Positions 16,351 through 24,871 of a DNA stretch of 37,852 nt are shown here, in pieces. The notes under the pieces are model-generated. The model was not told where the DNA came from. It worked only from the letters and a program-made list of their open reading frames with translations, and ran no database searches. Position numbers and translations under genes: made by a program. The first letter of the stretch is position 1. Each line of letters starts with the position of its first letter. The DNA comes from JBDKGH01 sp039798265. Lineage in GTDB: Bacteria; Bacteroidota; Bacteroidia; Flavobacteriales_D; Sanyastnellaceae. The stretch spans positions 1 to 37,852 of the forward strand of contig JBDKGH010000151.1 in NCBI GenBank assembly GCA_039798265.1, in the 5' to 3' direction.

Positions 16351-17294
16351 TGAAAGGAAAAGTCATTTTCATTGATTCGGTTCACCCGATTTTGGAAGAC
16401 CAACTCACCCAAGCCGGCTTCCAAATTGATCGTCATTTCAACACACCGCTCAGCGAATTAGTTCCCATTTTACCCGAATATATCGGTTTAATCATTCGTT
16501 CGCGTATTCCTATGGATGCGGCCTTTTTTGACCTTGCTCCTAACCTTCGTTTCATCGCGAGATCAGGTTCGGGACTTGAAAACATTGACTTAACAGCAGC
16601 TGAAGAGCGAGGAATCGTCGTTTATAGTTCTCCGGAGGGAAACAAAGATGCCGTTGGTGAACATGCCATCGCCATGCTTTTGGCTCTTTTCAATAAGATC
16701 ATACAAGCAGATGCACAAGTGCGTCAAGGACAATGGCTTCGAGAAGAAAACCGCGGCATTGAATTGACTGGAAAGACCGTAGGAATAATTGGGTACGGAC
16801 ATATGGGAAGTAGCTTTGCTAAAAAACTCAGTGGTTTTGACTGCGAGGTGATCGCCTACGACAAATATCTCAGCTCCTTCCCTACTGCTTTTGCCAAACA
16901 AGTTTCATTGGAAGAGCTCTTCGAAAAAAGTGATATCGTTTCAATTCACCTCCCATTAGGTGAAGAAACAAAATACTATGCGGATCGGGTATTTTTTAAC
17001 TCCTTTAAGAAGCCCATTTATTTCATCAATACCTCTCGTGGCCAACAAGTGAACACTGAAGATCTAGTGACCGCCATGCAAGAAAATAAAGTACTGGGTG
17101 CTTGTTTGGACGTATTGGAATTTGAGAAAAAATCACTCGAAGGATTGGATCTATCCACCTTCCCGGCAGCTCTTCAGTACTTAATGACGAGTAACCGCAC
17201 CATTCTGTCTCCCCATATTGCTGGGTGGACAGTAGAAAGTTACATCAAGCTCTCTTCTGTTTTAGGAGAAAAAATTCTCAAGGATTTTTCGTAG
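16350..17294 (+). CDS. D-isomer-specific 2-hydroxyacid dehydrogenase
   Basis: An NAD-dependent oxidoreductase related to 3-phosphoglycerate dehydrogenase and D-lactate or glyoxylate reductases. The substrate loop is RSGSGLENID. The Rossmann motif is GKTVGIIGYGHMGSSFA (about 138-154). The catalytic Arg is in NTSRGQQV and the catalytic His in LSPHIAGWTVES near residue 290. The 314 residues lack the C-terminal ACT/regulatory region of full SerA, so the substrate is uncertain. Serine synthesis is plausible because short PGDHs occur in Bacteroidota. The start overlaps the mgtE stop (TGATG). The 3' end overlaps the convergent secreted-protein gene by 17 nt. Confidence 0.9.
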   Translation: MKGKVIFIDSVHPILEDQLTQAGFQIDRHFNTPLSELVPILPEYIGLIIRSRIPMDAAFFDLAPNLRFIARSGSGLENIDLTAAEERGIVVYSSPEGNKDAVGEHAIAMLLALFNKIIQADAQVRQGQWLREENRGIELTGKTVGIIGYGHMGSSFAKKLSGFDCEVIAYDKYLSSFPTAFAKQVSLEELFEKSDIVSIHLPLGEETKYYADRVFFNSFKKPIYFINTSRGQQVNTEDLVTAMQENKVLGACLDVLEFEKKSLEGLDLSTFPAALQYLMTSNRTILSPHIAGWTVESYIKLSSVLGEKILKDFS

Positions 17295-17814
17295 TGCCTT
17301 CTGCTATTTCTGCGTCCCAAGCGGCTCGTTGAGCCTTTGTATATTCAGGGTCGAAACGAAGTTCTTTTCCCTTTTCGAAATAGCGACAAATACCTACAGG
17401 AACTTCAAATAATTTCCGATCAAAACTAGGTGGCACTTGTTCCATTTCGATGTCCACCACCATGGCAAATCCTCTTTTCCAAACCTTTTCAGGAATATTA
17501 TGGGTATCAATATCCAATTTTTTCGTGGCGTATCCATCTTTTCTAAAAAACACATGATAGAAATTATCGGGATGCAAAAAGAACTCATAAAAACCTTCTT
17601 GTCCAATATTGATGTTATATACCACAGAATCGGCACCGGTGCGAATAATCGTAACCCGGCAAGATGTTTTGGTGGTATCTTGCTTGAGACTGACCATACC
17701 CTGCACATATACATCGCGTCCTAGAGAATCCGGTTCAAGCCAATCGGGCATGCCTCCTTGGGCACTAACCAATTGGGTTACGAAGAGTGAAACAATCAAG
17801 AAGAATAATCTCAT
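17278..17814 (-). CDS. Small secreted protein, carboxypeptidase-regulatory-like fold
   Basis: A 178-residue exported protein of unknown function. The signal peptide is MRLFFLIVSLFVTQLVSA, then QGG. The mature part (VYVQGMVSLKQD; SCRVTIIRTGADSV; GFYEFFLHPDNFYHVFFRKDGYATKKLDIDT in pieces) has the beta pattern of a carboxypeptidase-regulatory or transthyretin-like domain, as found in many Bacteroidota envelope proteins. An earlier ATG at 17832 adds six residues. A -7-like box (TATTTTTC, minus strand, 17841-17834) ends one base before it, so transcription would start too late for that ATG, and 17814 is preferred. An exact TAAATTTG further upstream (minus strand, 17904-17897) is an alternative promoter that would permit the longer form. 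Confidence 0.8.
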   Translation of the reverse strand: MRLFFLIVSLFVTQLVSAQGGMPDWLEPDSLGRDVYVQGMVSLKQDTTKTSCRVTIIRTGADSVVYNINIGQEGFYEFFLHPDNFYHVFFRKDGYATKKLDIDTHNIPEKVWKRGFAMVVDIEMEQVPPSFDRKLFEVPVGICRYFEKGKELRFDPEYTKAQRAAWDAEIAEGTTKNP

Positions 17815-17922
17815 TTTGATCAGTTTATGCATCGAAAAATAAGACTTTTTTTTTAAACCCTAGAATTCAGCCTTTTTTGAGAATTTCCTCATCGACCAAA
17901 TTTAAACTCACTATCAGCAAGT

Positions 17923-18477
17923 TCACCTCCCCTCTAGTTGTTCCGCCTTTGCTCTGCGCTTCTTGTATTGACCAGCGATGAAGGATAAAATAACTCCTAT
18001 TCCAATAAGACCCACAGATCCCCAAATCCAAGAAATTGATTCTTTATTGACCACTAAAAAAACAATCGCCACCAAAAGAAGTGTTCCCACTTCATTCATC
18101 AAGCGCAGATAAAACGACTTATAAGCCGCAGGATCTTCACCTTGGCGTTTGAAAATTTTGTGTCCGTAAAACTGATAGATCATCAATCCGAAGATGAAAA
18201 ACAACTTCAGGTGCATCCACGGTTGACTAAGCCAACCGGGATTTAGGATCAATAACCAAGGACCAAAGATGAGCGTCAAAATACACGAAGGCCAGGTAAT
18301 GATATACCACAGCCTTTTTTCCATAATGCGATACTGAGTTAGCAATATCGAACGATCTGGCTCGGGTTTAAGAGCAGCCTCCGCGTGGTAAACAAACAGA
18401 CGAAACATATAGAACAGACCCGCAAACCAGGTGACAATAAAAATGATGTGCAGTGATTTGACAATGTTGTAGTCCAT
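17923..18477 (-). CDS. hemJ: Protoporphyrinogen IX oxidase HemJ
   Basis: A membrane haem-biosynthesis enzyme of the HemJ (UPF0093) family, which oxidises protoporphyrinogen IX to protoporphyrin IX. The conserved N-terminal segment KSLHIIFIVTWFAGLFYMFR carries the invariant His. Further conserved segments are MEKRLWYIITWP and QPWMHLKLFFI. Four or five hydrophobic helices are seen, and the C-terminus is basic (QYKKRRAKAEQ). The 184 residues are normal. A one-base variant of the -7 box, TATTTTTC, lies on the minus strand at 18503-18496. The thioesterase gene is upstream in the same direction. No other haem genes are present in the window. Confidence 0.88.
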   Translation of the reverse strand: MDYNIVKSLHIIFIVTWFAGLFYMFRLFVYHAEAALKPEPDRSILLTQYRIMEKRLWYIITWPSCILTLIFGPWLLILNPGWLSQPWMHLKLFFIFGLMIYQFYGHKIFKRQGEDPAAYKSFYLRLMNEVGTLLLVAIVFLVVNKESISWIWGSVGLIGIGVILSFIAGQYKKRRAKAEQLEGR

Positions 18478-18506
18478 GCTATTTGTTTTCTATTCGAAAA
18501 ATACAC

Positions 18507-19019
18507 TTATTTTTCAAACAAAGCTTTAAGCTCCGTTGCTTCTTCTGGTTTCATTTTTCCAGCCAAAATCAAGCGAAGTTGACGACGACGCAAAGCACCC
18601 TCATAGCGACGAAGTTCTTCTTCACTTTCGGGCGTTACTTGAGGAACGTGTATCGGAGAACCTACCTGATCTACTGCTACAAATGTGTAGATCGCCTCAT
18701 TGCATTTAATTTTTTCCCCTGTAGTATGGTGCTCCACAAAGATGTCCATAAACACTTCCATAGAAGAAGCAAATGAGCGCGATACCTTAGCCTCGATGAT
18801 CACAATATCACCTAATTTAATGGGATGCTGAAATGAAACGTTATTGACGGCTGCAGTAACGACTACTCGCTTACACAAGCGGTGAGCAGAAATAGCCGAT
18901 GCGATATCGAGCCAATTGAGCAATTGACCTCCCATGAGGTTGCCCAGTGTATTGGTATTTTCAGGTAATACGAGATGAGTGGTAGTGGTGAGCGTATCAA
19001 TGGCTCTAACTGGTTTCAT
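18507..19019 (-). CDS. Acyl-CoA thioesterase, hotdog fold
   Basis: A cytoplasmic hotdog-fold acyl-CoA hydrolase of the BACH/YciA/ACOT type. The family motif NTLGNLMGGQLLNWLDIASAI (here in two parts, NTLGNLMGG and QLLNWLDIASAI) carries the catalytic Asp near residue 38. The paired strand region VNNVSFQHPIKLGDIVIIEA is typical of a single hotdog domain. The charged C-terminal tail (EEELRRYEGALRRRQLRL) forms a helix outside the core. The 170 residues are normal for the single-domain class. The chain-length preference cannot be read from the sequence. It lies between a family 9 glycosyltransferase and hemJ, all on the minus strand with short gaps. Confidence 0.9.
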   Translation of the reverse strand: MKPVRAIDTLTTTTHLVLPENTNTLGNLMGGQLLNWLDIASAISAHRLCKRVVVTAAVNNVSFQHPIKLGDIVIIEAKVSRSFASSMEVFMDIFVEHHTTGEKIKCNEAIYTFVAVDQVGSPIHVPQVTPESEEELRRYEGALRRRQLRLILAGKMKPEEATELKALFEK

Positions 19020-19058
19020 TGCAGAGAAATTTTCCGCGAATTTACGCCGTTCGCGCGC

Positions 19059-20051
19059 TTATTGAACAGAATTATAAACCTTAACAATCATTGTCACTAA
19101 CTCACTTTCTGCAATCTGATCAATGCACTTATGATTCATTCCATACTTGCAGCGATTACCCAATTTAGAGCACGGACGCTTTTTACGACCGTATGGTTCT
19201 ATGATTACAGAACTCGCATGAGGCCTGTAGGGATACATACCTAAACTAGGAGTAGTGCAACCCCACAAGGAAACAATTGGCTTTTGAAAAGCAGAGGCGA
19301 TATGCATCATGCCCGTATCTCCACAAACCACCAAACGGGCTTTCTTGCTCGCTAAAGCGCTTTGATGTAAGGACAACTTTCCTGTAAAATCAACCACTTT
19401 ATTTCCCAATTGCTGTGATAGCCATGCGCCATTATCTGCATCTTCTTTTCCTCCCAAAAGCACCACGGGAAAAGGCAATTGAGCGATTACTGCTGCAATT
19501 TTTTCCTTACTCATTTGTTTACCTTCATGAGCTGCCCCAATAGCCCATGCCGCATATTCTTCTGTGGGAAAACCTTTTGGTAGCTCTAGGTGCTCTGGTA
19601 AAAAATAGTCCAGTCCTTTTCCATCCGATTTGACTTGAAAGGCGCGAAGAGTATCCATATAACGATCAACCACATGCACATCTGGCATGCGGTTGATGCC
19701 TGTATTGACCAACAACCACTTTTCAAAATTCAATTTTTTGAAGGTAAATGAAAGACGCTTTAATCCGCGCTTCACTATGCGGCTTCGAATGTTGTTGTGC
19801 AGATCGATGACGTAATCAAAATCGAGTTCCTTCAATGCAGGTATAACCTCTTGAATGCTCTGATCCATCACATGAAGTTGATGGATATATGGGTTATTCT
19901 CCAATACCACAGAAAACTTCTTCTTCGTAAGCACGTGTACCTCTGCTCCTCCTTCCAATTGTTCGTGCAAGGCACGAATAACCGGAGTGGTTAGCACAAT
20001 ATCGCCAATAGAGCTGAAACGAATAACTAGTACACGGGCCTTAGAACTCAT
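19059..20051 (-). CDS. Family 9 glycosyltransferase, ADP-heptose:LPS heptosyltransferase-like
   Basis: A GT-B glycosyltransferase of family 9, related to RfaF/WaaF, which adds heptose to the LPS inner core. The N-terminal motif is VLVIRFSSIGDIVLTTPVIRAL (in parts). The donor-binding half has VVLLGGKEDADNG, FTGKLSLHQSA, VVCGDTGMMHIASAF and SLWGCTTPSLGMYP, all characteristic of heptosyltransferases. The C-terminus is Cys-rich (RPCSKLGNRCKYGMNHKC), also typical of the family. The 330 residues are normal. The acceptor is unknown, and Bacteroidota members may use other sugars. The 34-bp gap to the divergent tatD gene must contain both promoters; TAATTTCG on the minus strand is a near match to the -7 box. 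Confidence 0.9.
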   Translation of the reverse strand: MSSKARVLVIRFSSIGDIVLTTPVIRALHEQLEGGAEVHVLTKKKFSVVLENNPYIHQLHVMDQSIQEVIPALKELDFDYVIDLHNNIRSRIVKRGLKRLSFTFKKLNFEKWLLVNTGINRMPDVHVVDRYMDTLRAFQVKSDGKGLDYFLPEHLELPKGFPTEEYAAWAIGAAHEGKQMSKEKIAAVIAQLPFPVVLLGGKEDADNGAWLSQQLGNKVVDFTGKLSLHQSALASKKARLVVCGDTGMMHIASAFQKPIVSLWGCTTPSLGMYPYRPHASSVIIEPYGRKKRPCSKLGNRCKYGMNHKCIDQIAESELVTMIVKVYNSVQ

Positions 20052-20085
20052 GTGGCGAAATTAAGGAATTTGCCATCTTTGCAAC

Positions 20086-20856
20086 ATGAAATGGACGGAT
20101 ACACACGCACACTTGTACCATGAGCAATTTGCAGAAGACCGCATAGCTATGGTTCAGCGCGCAATAGATGCTGGAGTAAGTTATCTTTTTTTACCCAACA
20201 TCGTAGAGGCTAGCATACAGCCGATGCTCGATTTGTGCGATCATTTTCCCCACCATTGCTTCCCGATGATGGGATTGCATCCGTGTGACGTTAAAGAAAA
20301 TTACACCGAGTTGCTCGACCGCATGAAGCTTGAGTTTACCAAGCGCAAATACTATGGTGTTGGCGAAACAGGCATCGATTTATACTGGGATAAAACCACA
20401 CTGGACATTCAGATAAAATCATTTGAAACCCATGTAGAATGGGCAAAAGAGCTTAATCTTCCCTTGATCATTCATGCGCGAGATAGTTTTGATGAAATCT
20501 GCAAAGTATTAGACCGCATGCACGACGAGCGCCTTCGTGGCATCTTCCATTGTTTTACTGGAACACTGGAACAAGCGCATAAGGTCATGTCCTATCAAAC
20601 CTTTATGATGGGATTAGGCGGTGTACTTACGTTTGAAAAGTCTGGTTTAGCCGAAGTGATGAAAGAAGTTCCCATCGACTATTTAGTTTTAGAAACCGAC
20701 GCGCCCTTTTTGGCCCCCAAACCATATCGTGGCAAACGCAATGAGAGTAGCTATTTGCCGCATATCGGTGCCCGTTTGGCCCAGGCAAAAAACCTCACCG
20801 ATCAAGAAGTCGCGGCCATCACCACAGCCAATGCGATGAAAATGTTCGCGATGTAA
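20086..20856 (+). CDS. TatD family metal-dependent hydrolase/DNase
   Basis: A TIM-barrel metallohydrolase of the TatD/YcfH family (3'-5' exonuclease and possible quality-control roles). The metal ligands are visible in order: TDTHAHLY (H6 and H8), GVGETGIDLYW (Glu), LIIHARDS (His), GIFHCFTG (His) and LVLETDAPFLAP (Asp). The family motif RGKRNESSYLPHI follows. The 256 residues are normal. CATCTTTG (20074-20081), a one-base variant of the -7 box, lies 4 bp before the ATG. ansA follows in the same direction after 42 bp. Confidence 0.94.
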   Translation: MKWTDTHAHLYHEQFAEDRIAMVQRAIDAGVSYLFLPNIVEASIQPMLDLCDHFPHHCFPMMGLHPCDVKENYTELLDRMKLEFTKRKYYGVGETGIDLYWDKTTLDIQIKSFETHVEWAKELNLPLIIHARDSFDEICKVLDRMHDERLRGIFHCFTGTLEQAHKVMSYQTFMMGLGGVLTFEKSGLAEVMKEVPIDYLVLETDAPFLAPKPYRGKRNESSYLPHIGARLAQAKNLTDQEVAAITTANAMKMFAM

Positions 20857-20898
20857 AGCAATCCTGAATTATTTTCACACCGCAAACACAAGATTCCC

Positions 20899-21930
20899 GT
20901 GAATTCATCGATCCTACTTATTTACACTGGCGGCACTATCGGCATGATGGAAGATCCTAGCACGGGTTCTCTTATTCCGTTGGATTTTGATCATATTCAA
21001 GACCACGTTCCCGAATTGCGCCGATTCAGTGTAAAACTCGACGTAGAATCGTTTGCCGATCCTATTGATAGCAGCGATGTCTCTATCACCACTTGGCAGC
21101 AATTGGCCGAGATTATCGAGAAACATTATGACCGATATGATGGCTTTGTGATTTTGCATGGAACAGATACGATGTCCTACAGCGCATCGGCGCTCAGCTT
21201 CATGTTAGAAAACTTAGCTAAGCCTGTTATTTTCACCGGATCTCAACTTCCCATCGGAAAATTGCGCACGGACGGAAAAGAGAATTTAATTACCGCTATC
21301 GAAATAGCCACAGCCCGAAGAGATGGACATCCGGTTATTCAAGAAGTTGCGGTGTTTTTTGAGTCGAGCTTATTTCGCGGTAATCGCACGCATAAATACA
21401 ATACGGAAGATTTTGATGCATTTGAAAGCGCCAATTTGCCTGCTTTAGCTCAAATAGGAATACATATCTTTTTCAATCACGCTCAGCTCCTGCGTCCATC
21501 GGGACCTTTCCGCATTTACCGCGATTTAAATCCGAATGTAGGCGTACTCAAAATATTCCCCGGAATCAATGCCGGATTTATTCAAGGAGTTCTTTCTGCT
21601 CCAGGATTAAAAGGGCTTGTACTAGAAACTTTCGGTTCGGGTAACGCGCCTCGCGAAACATGGTTCATTGATTCTTTAGCGCAAGCGATCGAAAATGGAC
21701 TTTGTATCATCAATGTAACCCAATGCAACGAAGGATTTGTAGAACAAGGCCGCTATAAAACCAGTTCTGCCCTTTCGCGCATCGGCGTAGTTCCAGGTGC
21801 CGATTTAACTACTGAAGCAGCCCTCACCAAGCTCATGTTTTTATTGGGACAAGGATATCATGGTGATGCGCTTACCCGCCAACTGATGGCCTCTTTGCGC
21901 GGCGAATTAACGGCGTCGAGTGCGTGGTAG
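20899..21930 (+). CDS. ansA: L-asparaginase, type I
   Basis: A cytoplasmic amidohydrolase that converts asparagine to aspartate and ammonia. The first catalytic motif is LLIYTGGTIGMMED, with the nucleophilic Thr in TGGTIG. The second is VILHGTDTMSYSASALSFML (in parts), with the TD pair, and GSQLPIGKLRTDGKEN follows with the catalytic Lys region. The 343 residues and lack of a signal peptide fit AnsA type I rather than the periplasmic type II enzyme. The start is a GTG: the family begins directly at MNSSILLIYTGG, and no suitable ATG lies nearby. It follows tatD by 42 bp and precedes a small membrane-protein gene. Confidence 0.94.
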   Translation: MNSSILLIYTGGTIGMMEDPSTGSLIPLDFDHIQDHVPELRRFSVKLDVESFADPIDSSDVSITTWQQLAEIIEKHYDRYDGFVILHGTDTMSYSASALSFMLENLAKPVIFTGSQLPIGKLRTDGKENLITAIEIATARRDGHPVIQEVAVFFESSLFRGNRTHKYNTEDFDAFESANLPALAQIGIHIFFNHAQLLRPSGPFRIYRDLNPNVGVLKIFPGINAGFIQGVLSAPGLKGLVLETFGSGNAPRETWFIDSLAQAIENGLCIINVTQCNEGFVEQGRYKTSSALSRIGVVPGADLTTEAALTKLMFLLGQGYHGDALTRQLMASLRGELTASSAW

Positions 21931-21970
21931 AGAAGTTCCGCCTATCTTCGCTCCCCTTTAATTTTTCCCT

Positions 21971-22192
21971 ATGGATTTTTCAACGACAGAAATAGTTGGT
22001 TATATCGGATCGCTGATGGTATTGGTTTCTTTCCTTATGAAAGACATCAAAACCCTTCGATTTATCAATAGTATTGGTTGCGCTTTGTTTATCGTTTATG
22101 GGATTTTGCTAGGTTTTTCTATCCCCATCATCCTCACCAATGCCGCTATATTGGTGATCAATGCCTACTCTTTGCTCGGTAAAAAAAGATAG
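21971..22192 (+). CDS. Three-helix membrane protein, YgjV/SemiSWEET-like
   Basis: A 73-residue protein made almost entirely of three hydrophobic helices (IVGYIGSLMVLVSFLM; LRFINSIGCALFIVYGILLG; IPIILTNAAILVINAYSLL). The G-Y-I-G-S-x(n)-S-F start, a charged DIKTLR loop and an N-A-x(n)-N pair in the last helix resemble the YgjV family and the three-helix repeat of SemiSWEET sugar transporters, which work as dimers. The canonical PQ motif is absent, so transport is only a guess. The gene starts 40 bp after ansA and is probably co-transcribed. Confidence 0.8.
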   Translation: MDFSTTEIVGYIGSLMVLVSFLMKDIKTLRFINSIGCALFIVYGILLGFSIPIILTNAAILVINAYSLLGKKR

Positions 22193-22243
22193 CGTCGAAC
22201 CAAGTATTCCTTTTATTTGTTTGTTCCAAAAAACAATGAACTC

Positions 22244-23599
22244 GTGAAAGCCCTCTTCGCCCTTCTGCTGTTTTCTGCGATCAACGTGATCTCTGGAGCT
22301 CAAGTTGCTTATTCGGAGAGTTACTTTTTTCCGGCACCAGCAGGCACTACTTTATTTGGCAACGATATGGCTAGTGATGAATATCAAGTTGCTATTGGTG
22401 CAAAAAATGATACCACAGGATTCGTTCAAGTCATTGATATGACTAATGCCTCAGCTCCACAGGTGAGTTCTATTTTTCCCAATTGGAATAATATCAACTT
22501 CGGCGCTCGAGTTTCTATTTGGGATGATGAAATGATAGTAAGCGCTAGCGATTTGGTGAATCAAACCTATAGCGATAGCATCCATTACTATAAACGCGTC
22601 AATGGAACGTGGACACATCTGCAAGCCATTCCTTCTCTTTTTGCCGGTGTCCCCAATTCTGGAAGAGTCACCGGAATGTGTGATACGCATATTCTTATCC
22701 GCGCTGATTTTGGAAGTTCCTCGCTGTTTTGTCTGTATAGAAAAATCAATGGCTTTTGGAGCTATCAGCAAGATCTCATTATTCCCGGTGGATACACCAT
22801 CAGCAATGAATATCAGATGAATGCTGATTGGGCATTTATCGCTCAAAAAATTGCTTCCGTTAGCTCAACAGGTGGCGCCGGAAGAGTGGCTGTTTTCAAG
22901 CGTGATTCAATTAGCAACAACTGGGGTTTTTATGGCCATCTCACTTCTCCAAGCCCTTCGCTGAATCAGCAGTTTGGCAACACCATTTCATTATATGGCA
23001 ATGATCTTTGCGTAGGTGATAATAATGGAGTTAATCTTTATCATTATGTACTCGGAAATTCTTCCATTAGCACACCGGAGATTTTTACCCCCAATAGTGG
23101 TTTTACGGGCAATTACAAACTCGCTGTTCAAGCCAATGCTATTATTCAAAAGTTTGATAATATCACTTTCGTTAACGAAGGAATGATCAGCTATACCACA
23201 ACCGGAAATAGCCTCTATTCTCCTTCACATTACTTTACACAATCGACGGATATTTCAGCGCTTTCAAAAGGAGATCTTATTAGTTGCGGAAATTATATCT
23301 TCGTCAATATTGGTGCAGCGCAAAACAATAACCTCGGCATTCTAGCTTATCACGTAAGCGGATGCAATGATCCGATAGCCTGTAATTATATCCCCGGAGC
23401 AGCGCATGAAAATATCATTTGCAGTTATCGCCAGCCAGCAGATTTTGATTGTTCTATGCGCATAGATATTCATGATCTCATAGAGCTCATTCAAAACTTC
23501 GGTTGTTTAGATGAATGCGATTATTATGACCTCAATGGCGATGGTTGGATAGGCGTTCAAGATTTGATGATGGTGGTGGAAAATGCGGAAGGCAATTGA
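22244..23599 (+). CDS. Secreted beta-propeller protein with dockerin-like C-terminus
   Basis: A 451-residue exported protein. The GTG at 22244 is chosen because it begins a clean signal peptide (KALFALLLFSAINVISG, then AQ); a TTG 27 bp earlier is less likely. Residues about 25-370 contain FG-GAP-like repeats (GNDMASDEYQVAIGA; FGARVSIWDDEMIVSA; FGNTISLYGNDLCVG) with linking HYYKRVNGTWTHLQ segments. This suggests an integrin-type beta-propeller. At 23361-23455 there is a degenerate form of a Cys-rich module (GCNDPIACNYIPGA...C) also present twice in the 1590-residue protein. The C-terminus has two EF-hand-like dockerin half-repeats, the second being DLNGDGWIGVQDLM. No T9SS sorting domain is seen, which is unusual for such a protein. 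It is convergent with the next gene, 12 bp apart. Confidence 0.82.
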   Translation: MKALFALLLFSAINVISGAQVAYSESYFFPAPAGTTLFGNDMASDEYQVAIGAKNDTTGFVQVIDMTNASAPQVSSIFPNWNNINFGARVSIWDDEMIVSASDLVNQTYSDSIHYYKRVNGTWTHLQAIPSLFAGVPNSGRVTGMCDTHILIRADFGSSSLFCLYRKINGFWSYQQDLIIPGGYTISNEYQMNADWAFIAQKIASVSSTGGAGRVAVFKRDSISNNWGFYGHLTSPSPSLNQQFGNTISLYGNDLCVGDNNGVNLYHYVLGNSSISTPEIFTPNSGFTGNYKLAVQANAIIQKFDNITFVNEGMISYTTTGNSLYSPSHYFTQSTDISALSKGDLISCGNYIFVNIGAAQNNNLGILAYHVSGCNDPIACNYIPGAAHENIICSYRQPADFDCSMRIDIHDLIELIQNFGCLDECDYYDLNGDGWIGVQDLMMVVENAEGN

Positions 23600-23611
23600 A
23601 GTTACCAATAC

Positions 23612-24703
23612 TCACTCTCGCACATAATGCTGCAAGCGAACGCCGTTAAACTCCGTTCTTTCGAGCATTGCCTTCGATGACGGAGTGCTCCCCTCACCAA
23701 ATAGAACATTAATAAAGGGTCGAAATTCTTTGCAAAGAGTAGGATATATCACATCTATGGTTTTAGTCATTTGAGCAGCTTCAGTGGCACAATAAAGAAG
23801 TGACTTTCGCTCGGACAAAGAAAGTTTCGGCCAGTATTGATGCATCCAGTCGATATAAAGATGAAAACACTCCACTACAGACATAAGATCTGACTTTACA
23901 TGGCGATAGAGCAATTTTGCTTGAAAAAAACGAGCAACAGGATAAATAGGCTTTACCCCATTGAGTAAGGCCCTATCAAATTCCTTCAAAAAACAGTTTT
24001 CGAATCTGACAACTAAACCATTCAAATCACCTTCAATAAACAAACGCCTAATAAGAAAACTATTCGCGAAAATATAGTCACGCCAATAGTCAGTACTCAA
24101 CGTTGAAGGCATGTTCTTAAGATAACACTCAAACCCAAATTTATAATTTGGAAGTAAAAAATCAGGATCAGCACAGAACTCAAAAAAAGCCTTTCTCACT
24201 GCAGCATGACCTGCAAACAACTCATAGAATAACCGCTCCTTATCAGGATTTCTTTTTAAGGCGAGATAAATACTCCAGCCCACCACTTGGAGACTTTCTT
24301 CACGCTGGTTAGTAGAGACTGCGTCAAAAAAGTCCCTAGCAATGTTCCAGGCTTCATTTCGGATCACGAAATCCAATAGTACCGGCTCCTCGTAAGAAAA
24401 GGCATTCAACATAGATAAGCCGCTAGCCTCTTCATTATAACTTCTCTGAATGCAGTAATCGTCCCATGAAACAAAGCCAATAAATCGAGAGAGTATGTTA
24501 TACGTGGTCTTGTAAAAAAAATGACGATCCTCCTTCAGCAAAAAAAGGCGATAAATGGTGGACTCCGAAAGAGTTTCGCCTAGATCTTCATGAATCAACT
24601 CACTCAAGACACGACAATCTTGCTTGGTTTTAATTCCAAAACCTGCCCGAATAACAACTCTTCGTCTTATATCGATAAGATACTTTTCATCTACATGTTT
24701 CAT
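23612..24703 (-). CDS. Putative transcriptional regulator with Bacteroidota-type N-terminal HTH-like region
   Basis: A 363-residue cytoplasmic protein with no signal peptide or membrane helix. Residues about 25-85 have a pattern I recall from many Bacteroidota proteins: DCRVLSELI, LSESTIYRLFLL, then an NILSRFIGFVSWDDYC ending. It looks like a small helix-turn-helix domain with LSxxTIxRLF as the recognition helix. The remaining 280 residues are helical, rich in aromatic residues, and unrecognised; they may be TPR-like and act as a sensor. The gene is divergent from the TPR-protein cluster. The 168-bp gap contains a phased direct repeat (24763-24782) that could be its operator. A regulatory role is inferred, not shown. 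Confidence 0.65.
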   Translation of the reverse strand: MKHVDEKYLIDIRRRVVIRAGFGIKTKQDCRVLSELIHEDLGETLSESTIYRLFLLKEDRHFFYKTTYNILSRFIGFVSWDDYCIQRSYNEEASGLSMLNAFSYEEPVLLDFVIRNEAWNIARDFFDAVSTNQREESLQVVGWSIYLALKRNPDKERLFYELFAGHAAVRKAFFEFCADPDFLLPNYKFGFECYLKNMPSTLSTDYWRDYIFANSFLIRRLFIEGDLNGLVVRFENCFLKEFDRALLNGVKPIYPVARFFQAKLLYRHVKSDLMSVVECFHLYIDWMHQYWPKLSLSERKSLLYCATEAAQMTKTIDVIYPTLCKEFRPFINVLFGEGSTPSSKAMLERTEFNGVRLQHYVRE

Positions 24704-24762
24704 GCTCTTTCACAATAGCTATCTCTATCCTAACAAAGATAAGAATTCCCTGCCCCTGTTCA

Positions 24763-24782
24763 TTAGTTCAACTTAGTTCAAG
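24763..24782 (+). promoter_or_regulatory. Phased direct repeat, candidate operator (copy 1)
   Basis: Two TTAGTTCAA units 10 bp apart (one helical turn), in the divergent promoter region of the putative regulator and the TPR-protein cluster. The 18-bp core TAGTTCAACTTAGTTCAA recurs exactly at 35812-35829. The site lies 50 bp upstream of the exact -7 box at 24832, a position typical for an activator. Confidence 0.55.
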
Positions 24783-24831
24783 TCCAATTGACAAGAACCA
24801 ACTTGGACCGAGCCCCTGTTAATCGGACTTC

Positions 24832-24839
24832 TAATTTTG
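24832..24839 (+). promoter_or_regulatory. Bacteroidota -7 box TAATTTTG before TPR-protein cluster
   Basis: An exact TAnnTTTG match 32 bp upstream of the ATG at 24872 and 50 bp downstream of the phased direct repeat. No good -33 TTTG is seen at the usual distance, which would fit an activator-dependent promoter. Confidence 0.5.
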
Positions 24840-24871
24840 TTCATCATACTCAACCTACACACCAAAACAAG

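Noticed and set aside
24788..24871. A 28-codon upstream extension of the TPR-like protein from a TTG.
   Set aside because: It would place the signal peptide internally and contains an exact -7 box (24832-24839).
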